Below are positions 1 to 9,359 of a stretch of DNA of 64,000 nucleotides, piece by piece. The notes beneath the pieces were generated by a model. It was not told the origin of the DNA. It saw nothing but the letters and a program-made list of their open reading frames with translations, and did no database searches. The DNA is from Leminorella richardii (lineage in GTDB: Bacteria > Pseudomonadota > Gammaproteobacteria > Enterobacterales > Enterobacteriaceae). Position 1 is the first letter of the stretch. The number at the start of each line of letters is the position of its first letter. A program made the position numbers and the translations under genes. The stretch is taken from the NCBI RefSeq assembly GCF_900478135.1, contig NZ_LS483470.1, positions 1,918,501-1,982,500 of the forward strand. Direction: 5' to 3'.

Positions 1-1970
1 GCGGAGCCGTTAACGCTCGATTTGATGCCAGCAGCATTGGCGATACGGCACAGTATCGAGGCTTTACTGCCTACCATAAAACGGGGCGCAGCGTCTGGGC
101 GCTAAATAACACAACCAGTGCTAAAACCCCTTGGACTCTCTATGCTGGCATTTTGCAGATTAAGCAGGACGCCAGTCTGGGAAGTGCAGACGGTCAGCTA
201 ACGTTTAACGGCGGTACGCTTCAGATGGCCGATGAGTTCAATTTTGACAGCACCCGTGCGATTGTTCTTGAAAGCGCAGGCGGAACGCTGGACACACAGA
301 CCTTCAATACAACTCTCTCTCAGGGCATCACAGGAAGCGGTGGGCTGACAAAACTAGGTACAGGGACCCTGACGTTAACCGGTAGCAGCAGCTATACAGG
401 GCTCACCACGCTGGCAGAGGGCAGCTTAGACGTTGTCGGCTCACTGTCTGGCGCGGTATTGGCAAAATCGGCCACAGTGCTTTCCGGCAGCGGAAGCGTC
501 GGCGCGACAACGTTGGAAAGCGGCAGCACACTCAACGTGGGCAGCCCGACACAGCCTGACAGTAGCGCTTCACAGTTCACGATCAACGGTGGGCTGACAA
601 ATAGCGGCACTATCAATACTGGCCGCAGTGCCCAAACGGCTGGAAACAAACTGTTTGTTAACGGTAACTATACTGGCAGCGCTAACAGTCAAATCAATCT
701 CAATACCGTTCTGGGTGACGACAGCTCTTTGACCGATCGCGTTTATATTCAAGCCGATACGTCGGGAAATACGCTGGTTTCTGTCACTAACGTCGGCGGT
801 AAAGGCGCTCATACCGATCAAGGCATCGAAGTCATTAGTGTCGGCGGTGCGTCAAACGCTACCTTTACGAAAAATGGGCGTATTGTTGCGGGACCTTTGG
901 AATATAGCCTTGTGAAGAAAGGGCAAAACTGGTACCTGACCTCGCTGGATGAAGGCCCAACCACCGAGCCACCTACCGGCGGTAACGGAGGACGACCGGT
1001 TTATCGCCCAGAAGCGGGTGGGTACCTGACAAACCACGCCGCTTCTAACACTATTTTTAACCTCACGCTTGACGATCGAGAAGGCGCAACGGAATACAGC
1101 CATCCGCTGAGCAAGCGCTCAGCGACAGCAAGCACCTTCTGGCTGCGTCAGGAAGGAGGGCAAAATCGTTCTCGAACCGCAGAAGAGCAGATCCGCAGCG
1201 TTGCTAACCGCTATGTGGCACAAATGGGCAATGAGTTCTTACACGGCGACTATCGCGAAACGGGACGCTGGGGCGCTGGGCTGATGGCGGGATACGGTAA
1301 CGTATCGGGTACATCACGGTCATCCATCAACGGCTATAAAACCCTCTCGGATATGGACGGCTATAGCGTCGGCGCTTACGGTACCTGGTATCAGGACGCC
1401 GTTAAGCGTACGGGGTTCTATGCCGACAGCTGGGTAATGTACAACTGGTTTGATAACAGAGTGAAGGGTGAAAGCCTGCCAAGTGAACACTATAAGAGCC
1501 GAGGCGTCACGGCATCGATAGAAAGCGGCTACGGCGTGTTGTTGCATGAAAGTGAAAGACAGTCTGTCTATCTGGAACCTCAGGCGCAGCTTATCTGGAT
1601 GGGCGTAAAAAGCAGCACGCTTCACGAGGCTAACGGCACCCGCATTCAGGACAGCGGCCAGGGAAATCTTCAGTCACGCCTTGGCGTTCGCCTGTATATG
1701 CGCGGCCACCGTACCGAAGATGATGGAAAAGGGCGCGAGTTTAAGCCTTATGTCGAGGCTGACTGGCTGCACAATACCCACGATTTTGGTGTACGGATGA
1801 ACGACACGCTGCTGACTCAGCACGGCGCTAAAAATATTGCCCAGCTTAAGCTAGGGGTACAGGGGCAGATAAACCCTGCGCTGAACGTTTGGAGCGGAAC
1901 GGCGGTTCAGATCGGCGACAGCGGCTATAGTGACGTTTCCGCCATGGTGGGAATGAAGTACGGGTTTTAA
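1..1970 (+). CDS. Autotransporter, C-terminal part (5' end outside window)
   Basis: Type V secreted surface protein; the reading frame is open from base 3 with no stop, so the gene starts to the left of the window. The visible passenger is a Gly/Ser/Thr/Asn-rich beta-helix with the usual repeats (LTKLGTGTLTLTGSSSYTG). A conserved junction module follows (from NTVLGDDSS to NWYLTS), then a short linker (GPTTEPPTGGNGG) and a roughly 280-residue autotransporter barrel ending in Phe (GMKYGF), as the BAM machinery requires. The barrel would insert in the outer membrane and display the passenger. Ligand unknown. It is one of six loci of the same family within the first 31 kb, and the visible part looks intact. 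Confidence 0.9.
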   Translation, partial: GAVNARFDASSIGDTAQYRGFTAYHKTGRSVWALNNTTSAKTPWTLYAGILQIKQDASLGSADGQLTFNGGTLQMADEFNFDSTRAIVLESAGGTLDTQTFNTTLSQGITGSGGLTKLGTGTLTLTGSSSYTGLTTLAEGSLDVVGSLSGAVLAKSATVLSGSGSVGATTLESGSTLNVGSPTQPDSSASQFTINGGLTNSGTINTGRSAQTAGNKLFVNGNYTGSANSQINLNTVLGDDSSLTDRVYIQADTSGNTLVSVTNVGGKGAHTDQGIEVISVGGASNATFTKNGRIVAGPLEYSLVKKGQNWYLTSLDEGPTTEPPTGGNGGRPVYRPEAGGYLTNHAASNTIFNLTLDDREGATEYSHPLSKRSATASTFWLRQEGGQNRSRTAEEQIRSVANRYVAQMGNEFLHGDYRETGRWGAGLMAGYGNVSGTSRSSINGYKTLSDMDGYSVGAYGTWYQDAVKRTGFYADSWVMYNWFDNRVKGESLPSEHYKSRGVTASIESGYGVLLHESERQSVYLEPQAQLIWMGVKSSTLHEANGTRIQDSGQGNLQSRLGVRLYMRGHRTEDDGKGREFKPYVEADWLHNTHDFGVRMNDTLLTQHGAKNIAQLKLGVQGQINPALNVWSGTAVQIGDSGYSDVSAMVGMKYGF

Positions 1971-2000
1971 TCCGCATTAAACCACACAGCGTGTAAACCA

Positions 2001-2030
2001 TTGGCCGCAGCCGTGTCTGCGGCCAATTTG
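2001..2030 (+). terminator. Hairpin after the first autotransporter
   Basis: Perfect 10-bp arms (TTGGCCGCAG / CTGCGGCCAA) with a 6-base loop lie 30 bp past the stop codon. The following T tract is short, so termination may be partial. It lies between two convergent genes. Confidence 0.6.
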
Positions 2031-2056
2031 TTATCAAGCGAAGGGGAAGGCGCGCT

Positions 2057-2971
2057 TTATTTCCACATGCATTCTTCATCTAGACGAACGTGTTCGACAA
2101 GAAAGTCAATAAACGCCCGAACCCGCAGCGGCATGTGCTGCCCTTGGCCGAGGAACATAGCGTGGATATCTTCCCTATCATCAGCCGTATAGTTATCCAG
2201 CACGGTTTGCAGACGCCCTTGCTCAATGTCGTCTTTAACGCGAAACATCGCCTGTCTTGTTAGCCCGGCATGCTGAATAGCCAGCAGACGCAGCGTTTCA
2301 CCGTCGCTGGCCGACAGAGCGCCGGGGCCGCCAATATGCACGACTTCACCGTCGATAATAAATGGCCAGCCGCTTGTGGAGCGAGCATAGTTCACGTGCA
2401 GTAGACTGTGCTTTTCCAAATCGTGAGGATGCGCAGGTGTGCCTCTCTGTGCCAAATACTGGGGGGAAGCAACAATCGCCATCTTCGCGCTGCCGATTTT
2501 ACGCGCTCTGAGGCTGGAGTCCTTCAATGGCCCGGCTCGAACGGCAATATCGGCTCGAGTGTCCAACATGTCGACCACGGTATCGGTTAGCACCGTTTCC
2601 AGCGTAATGTCAGGATAGAGAGAGGAAAATATCGGCAGCAGAGGTATAAGGAAATGGTGACCAAACGTCACGTTGGCGTTGATCCTCAGATGACCGCTTG
2701 GCGTCGCCTGCCGACTAGCGCCGTTTTCTGCATCATGCAGGTCTGAAAGAATGCCGATGCCGCGCTGGTAAAAAAATTGCCCTTCAGGCGTCAGCTGCAG
2801 TTTTCGCGTAGAGCGATTGAACAAGCGCGATCCAAGTCTGGTTTCCAAACGGGAAATCAACTTACTGACAGCAGAAGGCGTCATACTGTGATGCCTAGCC
2901 GCAGAAGAAAAACTGCCGCTTTTCACCACCTGAATAAACACCTCAAGCTCACCAAATCGATTCGTTTCCAT
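2057..2971 (-). CDS. LysR-family transcriptional regulator
   Basis: 304 aa, the normal length for LysR-type regulators. The N-terminal winged helix-turn-helix is clear (about residues 5-65: FIQVVKSGSFSSAARHHSM, then SKLISRLETRLGSRLFNRSTR). A periplasmic-binding-like effector domain follows. It belongs to the subgroup near AaeR/DsdC-like regulators that often act on a divergently transcribed exporter. Here the divergent gene, 111 bp away, is an MFS exporter at 3083, its probable target. Effector unknown. Confidence 0.88.
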   Translation of the reverse strand: METNRFGELEVFIQVVKSGSFSSAARHHSMTPSAVSKLISRLETRLGSRLFNRSTRKLQLTPEGQFFYQRGIGILSDLHDAENGASRQATPSGHLRINANVTFGHHFLIPLLPIFSSLYPDITLETVLTDTVVDMLDTRADIAVRAGPLKDSSLRARKIGSAKMAIVASPQYLAQRGTPAHPHDLEKHSLLHVNYARSTSGWPFIIDGEVVHIGGPGALSASDGETLRLLAIQHAGLTRQAMFRVKDDIEQGRLQTVLDNYTADDREDIHAMFLGQGQHMPLRVRAFIDFLVEHVRLDEECMWK

Positions 2972-3082
2972 TTTTATCTATGAATTATGTTCACAAGTGT
3001 TTTGCATATTTTCAGTCTAGTTATGTGTTGTGATCTCGTCCACACTTTTCCCATCATCCTCATGACTGGAAAATATTGAATT

Positions 3083-4288
3083 ATGACTCATCCATCGCGC
3101 ATTCACCCCGGCGTCTATGTGCTGGCGATTACCGCCTTTGCTATTGGCGTTGCAGAGTTTTTAGTGGTGGGTATTTTGCCCTCCATTTCTGCCGATCTGA
3201 ATGTTCCTATTGCTACAACCGGTGGTCTGGTAGGCCTGTACGCACTGGCGTTGGCTATCGGCACACCTGCTATTGTGCTGGCTTTATCACGCTTTAATAA
3301 AAAGCGGGTGTTGCTGGTACTGGTAGCGATTTTTCTGCTAGGGAATCTGCTTTCTGCCGTTTCAAGCAGCTACGCGTCACTCTTAACAGGACGCATGGTT
3401 ACCGCGCTGGCCCATGGCAGCTTCTTTGCGCTTGGGGCGACGGTGGCATCGAATCTGGCGCCTAAAGGGCAGGCCAGCAAGGCGATTGCCATTATGTTTG
3501 CCGGCCTGACGCTGGCGATGGTAGTGGGCGTTCCCCTTGGTAGTTATCTTGGCAACAGCATGGGATGGCGGCTGCCGTTTTTCTTCGTCAGTGGATTAGC
3601 GCTACTGGCGTTTCTGGCAACGCTGTTTTGGCTGCCGTCGCTGCCCGGAAAACAGGGCGGTAGCGTTTTTGAACAGCTGTCAGCCTTAGGCAATCCGTCT
3701 ATCTGGGCAATGATGGCCGTGACCATTTTCGGCTTTGGCGCCAGTTTCTCTGCCTTTACTTTTATTACGCCTATCCTGACGGACATTACAGGCTTTTCTT
3801 CCTCAACCGCCAGCCTGCTGCTCGTGGTCTTCGGTGTAGCTACGCTGGTTGGCAATTTATTGGGAGGGCGACTCGCTGATACCCTTGGCTGGCACAAAGC
3901 ACTGAGGCTGATGTTCATTCTTTTGGCTATCGTACTGGCAATATTGGCCTTATCTCTGCACGTTAAAATGGCGATGGTCGTAGTGCTCTTCCTGTGGGGG
4001 ATTCTGGCCTTCGGCATGACGCCGGGATTTCAGGCGGGGATGTTGGCAACTGCGGAACGGCATACGCCAAAAGCTGTCGAGTTTGCTTCAGGTTTAAACA
4101 TTTCTGCCTTTAATTTGGGCATTACGCTAGGGGAAATGGCCGGTAGTTCACTGGTTGTGCATCATCATATGGCGTTAACACCGTGGGCAGGAGTTGTGGC
4201 TGCCGTACTGGCGCATCTGCCGTTAATTTGGTTGATTGGGCGCAATCGGCAAGAGACGTTATGCCCAGAAGCCGCGTGCGAGGCGTAA
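3083..4288 (+). CDS. MFS transporter, DHA1 family (AraJ/YdhP-like exporter)
   Basis: 401 aa inner-membrane protein with about 12 hydrophobic segments and the DHA1 signature region (GRMVTALAHGSFFALGATVASNLAP, residues about 103-127). It resembles the AraJ/YdhP/SotB group of sugar or drug efflux proteins; substrate unknown. The divergent LysR gene at 2057-2971 suggests induction by an exported compound. The start ATG at 3083 is the first Met before the hydrophobic region, and the length fits the family (about 390-400 aa). Confidence 0.88.
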   Translation: MTHPSRIHPGVYVLAITAFAIGVAEFLVVGILPSISADLNVPIATTGGLVGLYALALAIGTPAIVLALSRFNKKRVLLVLVAIFLLGNLLSAVSSSYASLLTGRMVTALAHGSFFALGATVASNLAPKGQASKAIAIMFAGLTLAMVVGVPLGSYLGNSMGWRLPFFFVSGLALLAFLATLFWLPSLPGKQGGSVFEQLSALGNPSIWAMMAVTIFGFGASFSAFTFITPILTDITGFSSSTASLLLVVFGVATLVGNLLGGRLADTLGWHKALRLMFILLAIVLAILALSLHVKMAMVVVLFLWGILAFGMTPGFQAGMLATAERHTPKAVEFASGLNISAFNLGITLGEMAGSSLVVHHHMALTPWAGVVAAVLAHLPLIWLIGRNRQETLCPEAACEA

Positions 4289-4298
4289 ATGCGATAAC

Positions 4299-4373
4299 GG
4301 CGCTGCGATTTCTTCTCTTCACTCATTCTATGCTAATGATAGAGGGCAATAGGGAAGAGGCACAGCGCCGACT
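4299..4373. other. Imperfect long inverted repeat after the MFS gene
   Basis: GGCGCTG at 4299 pairs with CAGCGCC near 4372, with further complementarity (TCTTCTCTTC against GGGAAGAGG) inside. It lies between two convergent genes and may act as a weak bidirectional terminator. No T tract of note. Confidence 0.3.
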
Positions 4374-4379
4374 AAGCGA

Positions 4380-5159
4380 TTACCAGTAGGCGATGTCATA
4401 GGCCATGCTGACTGGCCGCGTTGACGGTTGGTTGCTCTGTTCAACGATGCTTTCAATAGAAAGCCAGTTTCCATATTGATCGCTACTCAATGGTGTTTCT
4501 GTTAAAGAAACGCTGATTGGATTAGCGTCACTGCCATAGGTTGTTGTGACAACCTGTTTTGATAGCGTCCCTTCCTGATAAAAAAACTGTACTCTGTTCT
4601 TTTCCTCTTCATCACCATACATTGAGCTATAGCTTGCAGTTCTGACTATTTCGACGAGATGACCGTCACTGTCGTAACTAAAAGTGGATGCCACCTTTTT
4701 ACTTTTACTTCGGATGATCTGATTTTTTTTATTGTAGAAAAAATGAGTGGTGTCACCATTGATGCCATGGCTAATAATGATTCTTCCCGTTTCATCCGTT
4801 AGGTAGTTTCTTGTCTCGCTTGTCCAACCTCTGTTTGTTTTCTGAATTGACTGCACTACCTTATGGTCTTGTCCATAAATGGTCAGTGTATTAACAGAGC
4901 CGTCTTTATCAAAATAAACCTCACGGAGAGTGTCCATATCTCCTTGTTTGTTAGCCATTTTAATCTTTGCACTCTTCGCGTTTTTAACACGAAGAAAGTT
5001 ATCACCCTCACCAAGGATCGTACTGTTTGAATACAGGATATTTTCCTGAAGCAAAGCTTTTTCTTCTGCCGTGGCCTCTTTGGGCATAAAGATAGTGAAA
5101 ATGAATATGCCGATGACTAAAAGGGGACAAACAACATAGGCAAGGTATCGCTTTTTCAT
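4380..5159 (-). CDS. Membrane-anchored or exported protein of unknown function
   Basis: 259 aa. The N-terminus is Lys/Arg-rich followed by a single hydrophobic segment (residues about 6-26), acting as a signal anchor or uncleaved signal. The rest is hydrophilic and built of short beta-type units (for example YFDKDGSVNTLTIYGQDHK, FFYNKKNQIIRSKSKK, FSYDSDGHLVEIVR). These look like degenerate YD/RHS-type repeats, although no RHS core is present. The start at 5159 is supported by an AAGGAAAAAGA ribosome-binding site. AT-rich compared with its neighbours. No function is proposed. Confidence 0.7.
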   Translation of the reverse strand: MKKRYLAYVVCPLLVIGIFIFTIFMPKEATAEEKALLQENILYSNSTILGEGDNFLRVKNAKSAKIKMANKQGDMDTLREVYFDKDGSVNTLTIYGQDHKVVQSIQKTNRGWTSETRNYLTDETGRIIISHGINGDTTHFFYNKKNQIIRSKSKKVASTFSYDSDGHLVEIVRTASYSSMYGDEEEKNRVQFFYQEGTLSKQVVTTTYGSDANPISVSLTETPLSSDQYGNWLSIESIVEQSNQPSTRPVSMAYDIAYW

Positions 5160-5846
5160 TCTTTTTCCTTGATTTCATCAAAATAAAGTCCCTGAGACGT
5201 TCAGTATATACGAGTGGAAAAGCGTTTTCCTTAATGTCACTGTAGTCGTATTCATTTTGGTGACTCACTGTAAAAGTGCTATTTATTTTGAAGAGAGGTG
5301 GGTGAAAAATGACGTTTTAATACCGTTGTAAATAATTAGTTAAATGGATTATTTAATAATTATTATCAGCATACGTTTTCGTACGAATGAGATATTCGGG
5401 GGATTAGATCGTCTGGAATGAATAATTCGACATTTTTAGCTAAATAATGGATGAAAATGGATCTAATGGTTTAAATTTCCGTTATTGTCGATCTAATATG
5501 TTGCATGATCGATATCAATTGGCATAATTGGCCGCATATTAAAGTACTGATCTCGCTGGGTTTTTTAGCCTGATTGACGCTCACAATGCTATTTAATCAC
5601 AAGATTTCTAATTGATTGTTATCATGTGGTTATTGCTAGCAACCCATTTAAATGGGTTGTAAATCCATTAATAAAGAGCATTGAGCTGTAAGGTGGTTGG
5701 CGAAAGAAATTAAGGCGAAACTTTCATCAAGTAACACTTTTGTTTTTGTTAATAATATTCATTTAAGTATTTATAACGGATTGTTACTTTTTTATTTAGA
5801 AATGATTAGTTTTTCTATCTAAACGAGTGAATAAGGATATTACCCT
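5160..5846. other. AT-rich intergenic region with palindrome and GATCTA motifs
   Basis: 687 bp without a credible gene between divergent genes. It holds a perfect 20-bp palindrome (5640-5659) and three copies of the 6-mer TAGATC/GATCTA (5405-5410, 5460-5465, 5490-5495). Very AT-rich. Presumably it carries the promoter of the autotransporter pseudogene that starts at 5847. Confidence 0.6.
5640..5659. promoter_or_regulatory. Perfect 20-bp palindrome, possible operator
   Basis: CAACCCATTT/AAATGGGTTG is self-complementary over all 20 bases with no spacer. It lies 188 bp upstream of the autotransporter start at 5847. A dimeric regulator site is the natural reading, but no family is recognised. 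Confidence 0.45.
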
Positions 5847-7067
5847 ATGCGTAAAAAGAAAGGGATATTGAATTCGGTAAAAAAGCCGCTAGTTGTTCTC
5901 GTGGGCGCTCTCTGCTGTAGCGCTTATGCTCACGCTGAACCTCGCAACTTTGTTGATCAGGTGACCTGGCTAGGCGGCACGAGTACGGACTGGCATGACG
6001 CCACTAACTGGGACAGTGGATTACCCACGAGTAGCGGTGTCGTTATGATACGAGACGGCGCGACGGTCGATATCACCCAACCTACAGGCTTAGTCAAACA
6101 ATTCTATAGCAACGATGCCACTCTCAACGTCACTGCTGGCGGTGTTCTTCTTGTCGATAAAACCAGTAGTCTGGGGTATGAAGCCAATACTAAAACTACA
6201 GTATTAGTCAGTGGAGCAGGAGCAACCATCAGTTCTAATGGCTCCACTGGTAGCGGGTGGTAGATTGGTAGACAGGGCGAAGGCCTGATTGTTGTTGAGA
6301 ACGGCGGGCAGTTGCTCCACAAAGGCTCAAACGCGAACCCTATTCATCTTAGTGATGCTGTTGGCAGCAAAGGCACCATTATTGCCAAAGGCGCTGCATT
6401 CGATATTTCAGGCAATAAGATCGCGGCTATTGATACCGATGCACTGATGCGCGTTGGGCAATACGGGCAGGGTTCACTGCAAATTTTGGATGGCGCTTTG
6501 GCGCATATAGAAACGTTACACCTTGGCCACTATTTGGGCAGTGAAGGGCATGTCCTGGTGTCCGGTCAGGGCAGTACGCTGAATACGGATAATGAACTTA
6601 AAGTCGGTTTTGAAGGGCTGGGAACGCTGACCATTGAGAACGGCGGCGTGGTGAATACCGGCGGTTTTGCCGGAATTGGCAATACCTATGGCGATCCAAC
6701 TGCGGCAAATTCCTGGGCTCTCGTTACCGGAGCAGGATCGACGTGGAACGTGAGTGACGGCTTCTGGCTTCACTACGGTTCCAGTGCGGGCACTCAGCAT
6801 CGATTGGACATTCGCGATGGAGGGGCAGTGAATGTCACCGGATATTTTATTTTCAACAATTTCAATACAGACAGTGATGCCATTCTAACTGTTTCAGACA
6901 GAGGCTCGGTGTTAAACGTGAACGATCCTTCATCAGGGATCGGTATATCTATTGGTAATGGCAACAAAGGATTCATGAGCATCACCAATGAGGGATTGGT
7001 TCACTCATCCTCAGCCTATGTAGGTACGAATACAGCAGGTATAGGCGACACCCTAGTTAGTCTATAG
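5847..7067 (+). pseudogene. Autotransporter N-terminal remnant (nonsense codon, no barrel)
   Basis: The start at 5847 encodes a signal peptide (MRKKKGILNSVKK, a hydrophobic core, then AHA about residue 30). A beta-helix passenger with the typical opening (TWLGGTSTDWHDATNW) follows. An in-frame TAG at 6261-6263 interrupts it. The same frame continues without a shift to 7067 with the same repeat style (VENGG, GEGTLTIENGG-like units). The frame then ends inside a terminator hairpin, with no linker and no barrel. The product could therefore not be displayed even if the nonsense codon were read through. Probably a paralogue truncated by deletion. Confidence 0.85.
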
Positions 7068-7080
7068 GGTGTCGTTTTTT
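7046..7080 (+). terminator. Rho-independent terminator overlapping the pseudogene end
   Basis: Arms CGACACCCTA (7046-7055) and TAGGGTGTCG (7065-7074) match perfectly over 10 bp and are followed by six T. The last codons of the remnant lie inside the stem, which marks the right end of the deletion. Confidence 0.85.
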
Positions 7081-7186
7081 ATTCTATGAAGGACGCCTGC
7101 CCACTGCGATAGCCAAAGTATATTTCAGTACAAATTAACAATTTTTGGTCTTATCATTTAGTCATTCTAAATTTCATTATGATTAA

Positions 7187-8089
7187 ATGATGATTGATAC
7201 CCTTGATCTCCAATTTTTACTCGCCATCAAAACGCAGGGCTCACTGGTCGGCGCAGCCAGATTCCTTAACGTTACGCCTTCGGCCGTGACCCAGCGATTA
7301 CAGCAGCTAGAGGCTCGGTTAAATATTCACCTGATTGACCGCACCGCCAGGCGACTTCATTTTACTGATGAAGGGGAGCTATTGTGCAGAAAGGGGGTGG
7401 TTTTACTGGAGCAGCATAAGGCACTATTTGAAGAGATTATGCAGCAGCACGGTAAACTGGTTGGAACGCTCAAAATAAACGCACCGTTCGGGTTTGGCCG
7501 AAAGTATATTACGCCCGTAGTGGCTCAGTTTTATCGCCAGTATCCACAGGTAGAAGTGATATTAAAACTTTCAGAACAGCCACTGCTGGAAGAACAGGAT
7601 CGCTTTGATCTGGTATTACACATTGGTGAACTTGATAATTCTAACCTGATTGCCCACACCATCGCGCCGAATCATCGTTTTATCTGTGCGGCACCGGCGT
7701 TAATTGAACGCTGTGGAATGCCTTCATCACCGCAAGACTTGTTAAAATACCCCAGCATTGCGCTATTGGAAAACAACGAAGACACCACCCTCTGGAGCTT
7801 TGAGCAGAAAAATAAAAAGCAAACCATCAGAATTTCACCCGTGCTCAGCAGCAACGATGGCGATGTAGTTTGTTCATGGGCTAAATCGGGATTAGGCATC
7901 ATTATGCGATCCCAGTGGGACGTTGCTGAAGCGCTTTCGCAGGGGCAGTTAACTCGACTTCTGCCTCAGTGGTCGCTGCCAGATGCGCCCGTTGTGGCAT
8001 TAACCCATCGGCGTAAGGGAATACCTGAACGTGTCCATGCTTTTATGTCCTTATTAAAAAAGCATTTTACTCCAAATCCACCGTGGTAA
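7187..8089 (+). CDS. LysR-family transcriptional regulator
   Basis: 300 aa. The N-terminal HTH (QFLLAIKTQGSLVGAARFLNVTPSAVTQ and so on, residues about 8-65) is followed by a substrate-binding domain with a typical C-terminal GLGIIMRS motif. The start may be 7187 or the adjacent ATG at 7190. It lies just upstream of, and parallel to, the HAD/cupin/arginase-remnant genes and may regulate them. Effector not recognisable. Confidence 0.85.
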   Translation: MMIDTLDLQFLLAIKTQGSLVGAARFLNVTPSAVTQRLQQLEARLNIHLIDRTARRLHFTDEGELLCRKGVVLLEQHKALFEEIMQQHGKLVGTLKINAPFGFGRKYITPVVAQFYRQYPQVEVILKLSEQPLLEEQDRFDLVLHIGELDNSNLIAHTIAPNHRFICAAPALIERCGMPSSPQDLLKYPSIALLENNEDTTLWSFEQKNKKQTIRISPVLSSNDGDVVCSWAKSGLGIIMRSQWDVAEALSQGQLTRLLPQWSLPDAPVVALTHRRKGIPERVHAFMSLLKKHFTPNPPW

Positions 8090-8271
8090 GAGAGTGCTGA
8101 AAAGGCTAAAGACATTTAAGTTTTTATTAACAAAACAGTTAATAGTGCTTAATTTACTCTTAATTATCCACTCTCTATACTCGCTATAGGTTCGGGTAGC
8201 ATCGATAAAATTCAAAATGGCTATCTCTGGCCAAAATATTGATTCTTTTACGCTAACTGTAGGAGTGAGTT

Positions 8272-8949
8272 ATGACCCAGTCCAATTCGGGCAGCCTAAC
8301 GGCCGAAGCCTGCCAGCACAAACCTAAAATTATTCTCTTTGATTTGCTGACCGCGCTCATCGACTCTTGGGAAGTCTGGAACGACACTGCCGGCTCGGAA
8401 GCCATTGGGAAAAAGTGGCGCATGACGTATCTGGCGCTCACTTATGGCTGTGGCGCATATCGCCCCTACGAAACCCTAGTCAGAGAAGCTGCCATAGCTT
8501 CCGGTTTAGAGGGCGCTTTGGCAGATCGGCTCGATCACAACTGGAAAAATCTTCGCCCGTGGGAAGAGGTCGGTTCAGTACTTCGTACCTTGAAGCAGGA
8601 CTATCAGTTAGGCGTTGTCACCAACTGCTCAGAACGTTTAGGGCATATGGCTGCCGATCTGGTTGGTGTTCCCTTTGATATTGTGGTCACCTCCGACCGC
8701 GCAGGCTTCTACAAGCCTGACCCGCGCCCCTATCAGCTGGCTCTCGATTTGGCGGGGGTTAATGCACAAGAGGCCATTTTTGTGGCTGGCTCCGCTTACG
8801 ATCTGATTGGGACAGCTGCGGTAGGCATTCCAACATTCTGGCATAACCGAATTGGCCTAACTGCGCCGGAACATGCGCCAGCGCCGATAAAAGAGATGGC
8901 AACGTTAACTGCGTTACCCGATGCAATCAGAGACTATATTGGCGCGTAA
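8272..8949 (+). CDS. HAD-superfamily hydrolase (haloacid dehalogenase-like)
   Basis: 225 aa cytosolic protein. The HAD core is visible: nucleophile Asp24 in FDLLTAL, motif II in VVTNCS, Lys in FYKPDPRPY, and motif IV acidic residue in GSAYDLIGTAAVGIP. The usual D-x-x-G-T of motif I reads D-L-L-T-A here, and the motif IV GD is replaced, so this is a divergent subgroup near type II 2-haloacid dehalogenases. Substrate unknown. Ribosome-binding site GGAGTGAG precedes the ATG. It sits in a same-strand cluster with a cupin and an arginase-family remnant. Confidence 0.82.
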   Translation: MTQSNSGSLTAEACQHKPKIILFDLLTALIDSWEVWNDTAGSEAIGKKWRMTYLALTYGCGAYRPYETLVREAAIASGLEGALADRLDHNWKNLRPWEEVGSVLRTLKQDYQLGVVTNCSERLGHMAADLVGVPFDIVVTSDRAGFYKPDPRPYQLALDLAGVNAQEAIFVAGSAYDLIGTAAVGIPTFWHNRIGLTAPEHAPAPIKEMATLTALPDAIRDYIGA

Positions 8950-9005
8950 ATAGGATAAAGTAGGTCATTCACGCTTTTACCCAAGAGCAAAAGGAAAGCC
9001 TCTGT

Positions 9006-9359
9006 ATGACCGCTAACTTCTTCACCGATTTTCCTACGGATGCACAGAATGGTGCATCCGAAACCTTTGAAACCGTAGTAGCTCAGCCTAATGTGCGTAT
9101 TGAGCGCATTATTTCAACGGGGCAGTCCAGCCCGCCGAACTTCTGGTATTGCCAAGCGCAAAGTGAATGGGTGATGGTCGTTCAAGGCTGTGCTGGCTTA
9201 CAGTTTGATGAACAGGACGACGTCCTTATCTTACGCACCGGCGATTTTGTTAATATTCCTGCTCAACGAAAGCATCGAGTGGCCTGGACCGACTCTAGCG
9301 GCCCAACGATTTGGCTGGCTGTGCACTATGGAAATATTGAAAAGAAGGGTGTGTTCTAG
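9006..9359 (+). CDS. Cupin-domain protein
   Basis: 117 aa single-domain cupin. Motif 1 is around EWVMVVQGCAGLQFD and motif 2 is GDFVNIPAQRKHRV with the conserved Gly-Asp and His. The usual His pair of motif 1 is not obvious, so metal binding is uncertain. It begins 57 bp after the HAD gene, with an AAGGAAAGCC ribosome-binding site, so it is probably co-transcribed. Likely a small-molecule binding or modifying enzyme; no reaction can be assigned. Confidence 0.8.
   Translation: MTANFFTDFPTDAQNGASETFETVVAQPNVRIERIISTGQSSPPNFWYCQAQSEWVMVVQGCAGLQFDEQDDVLILRTGDFVNIPAQRKHRVAWTDSSGPTIWLAVHYGNIEKKGVF

Noticed and set aside
6261..6263. TAG as a recoded or readthrough codon in the autotransporter
   Set aside because: The gene also lacks its barrel and ends in a terminator, so simple decay explains it.
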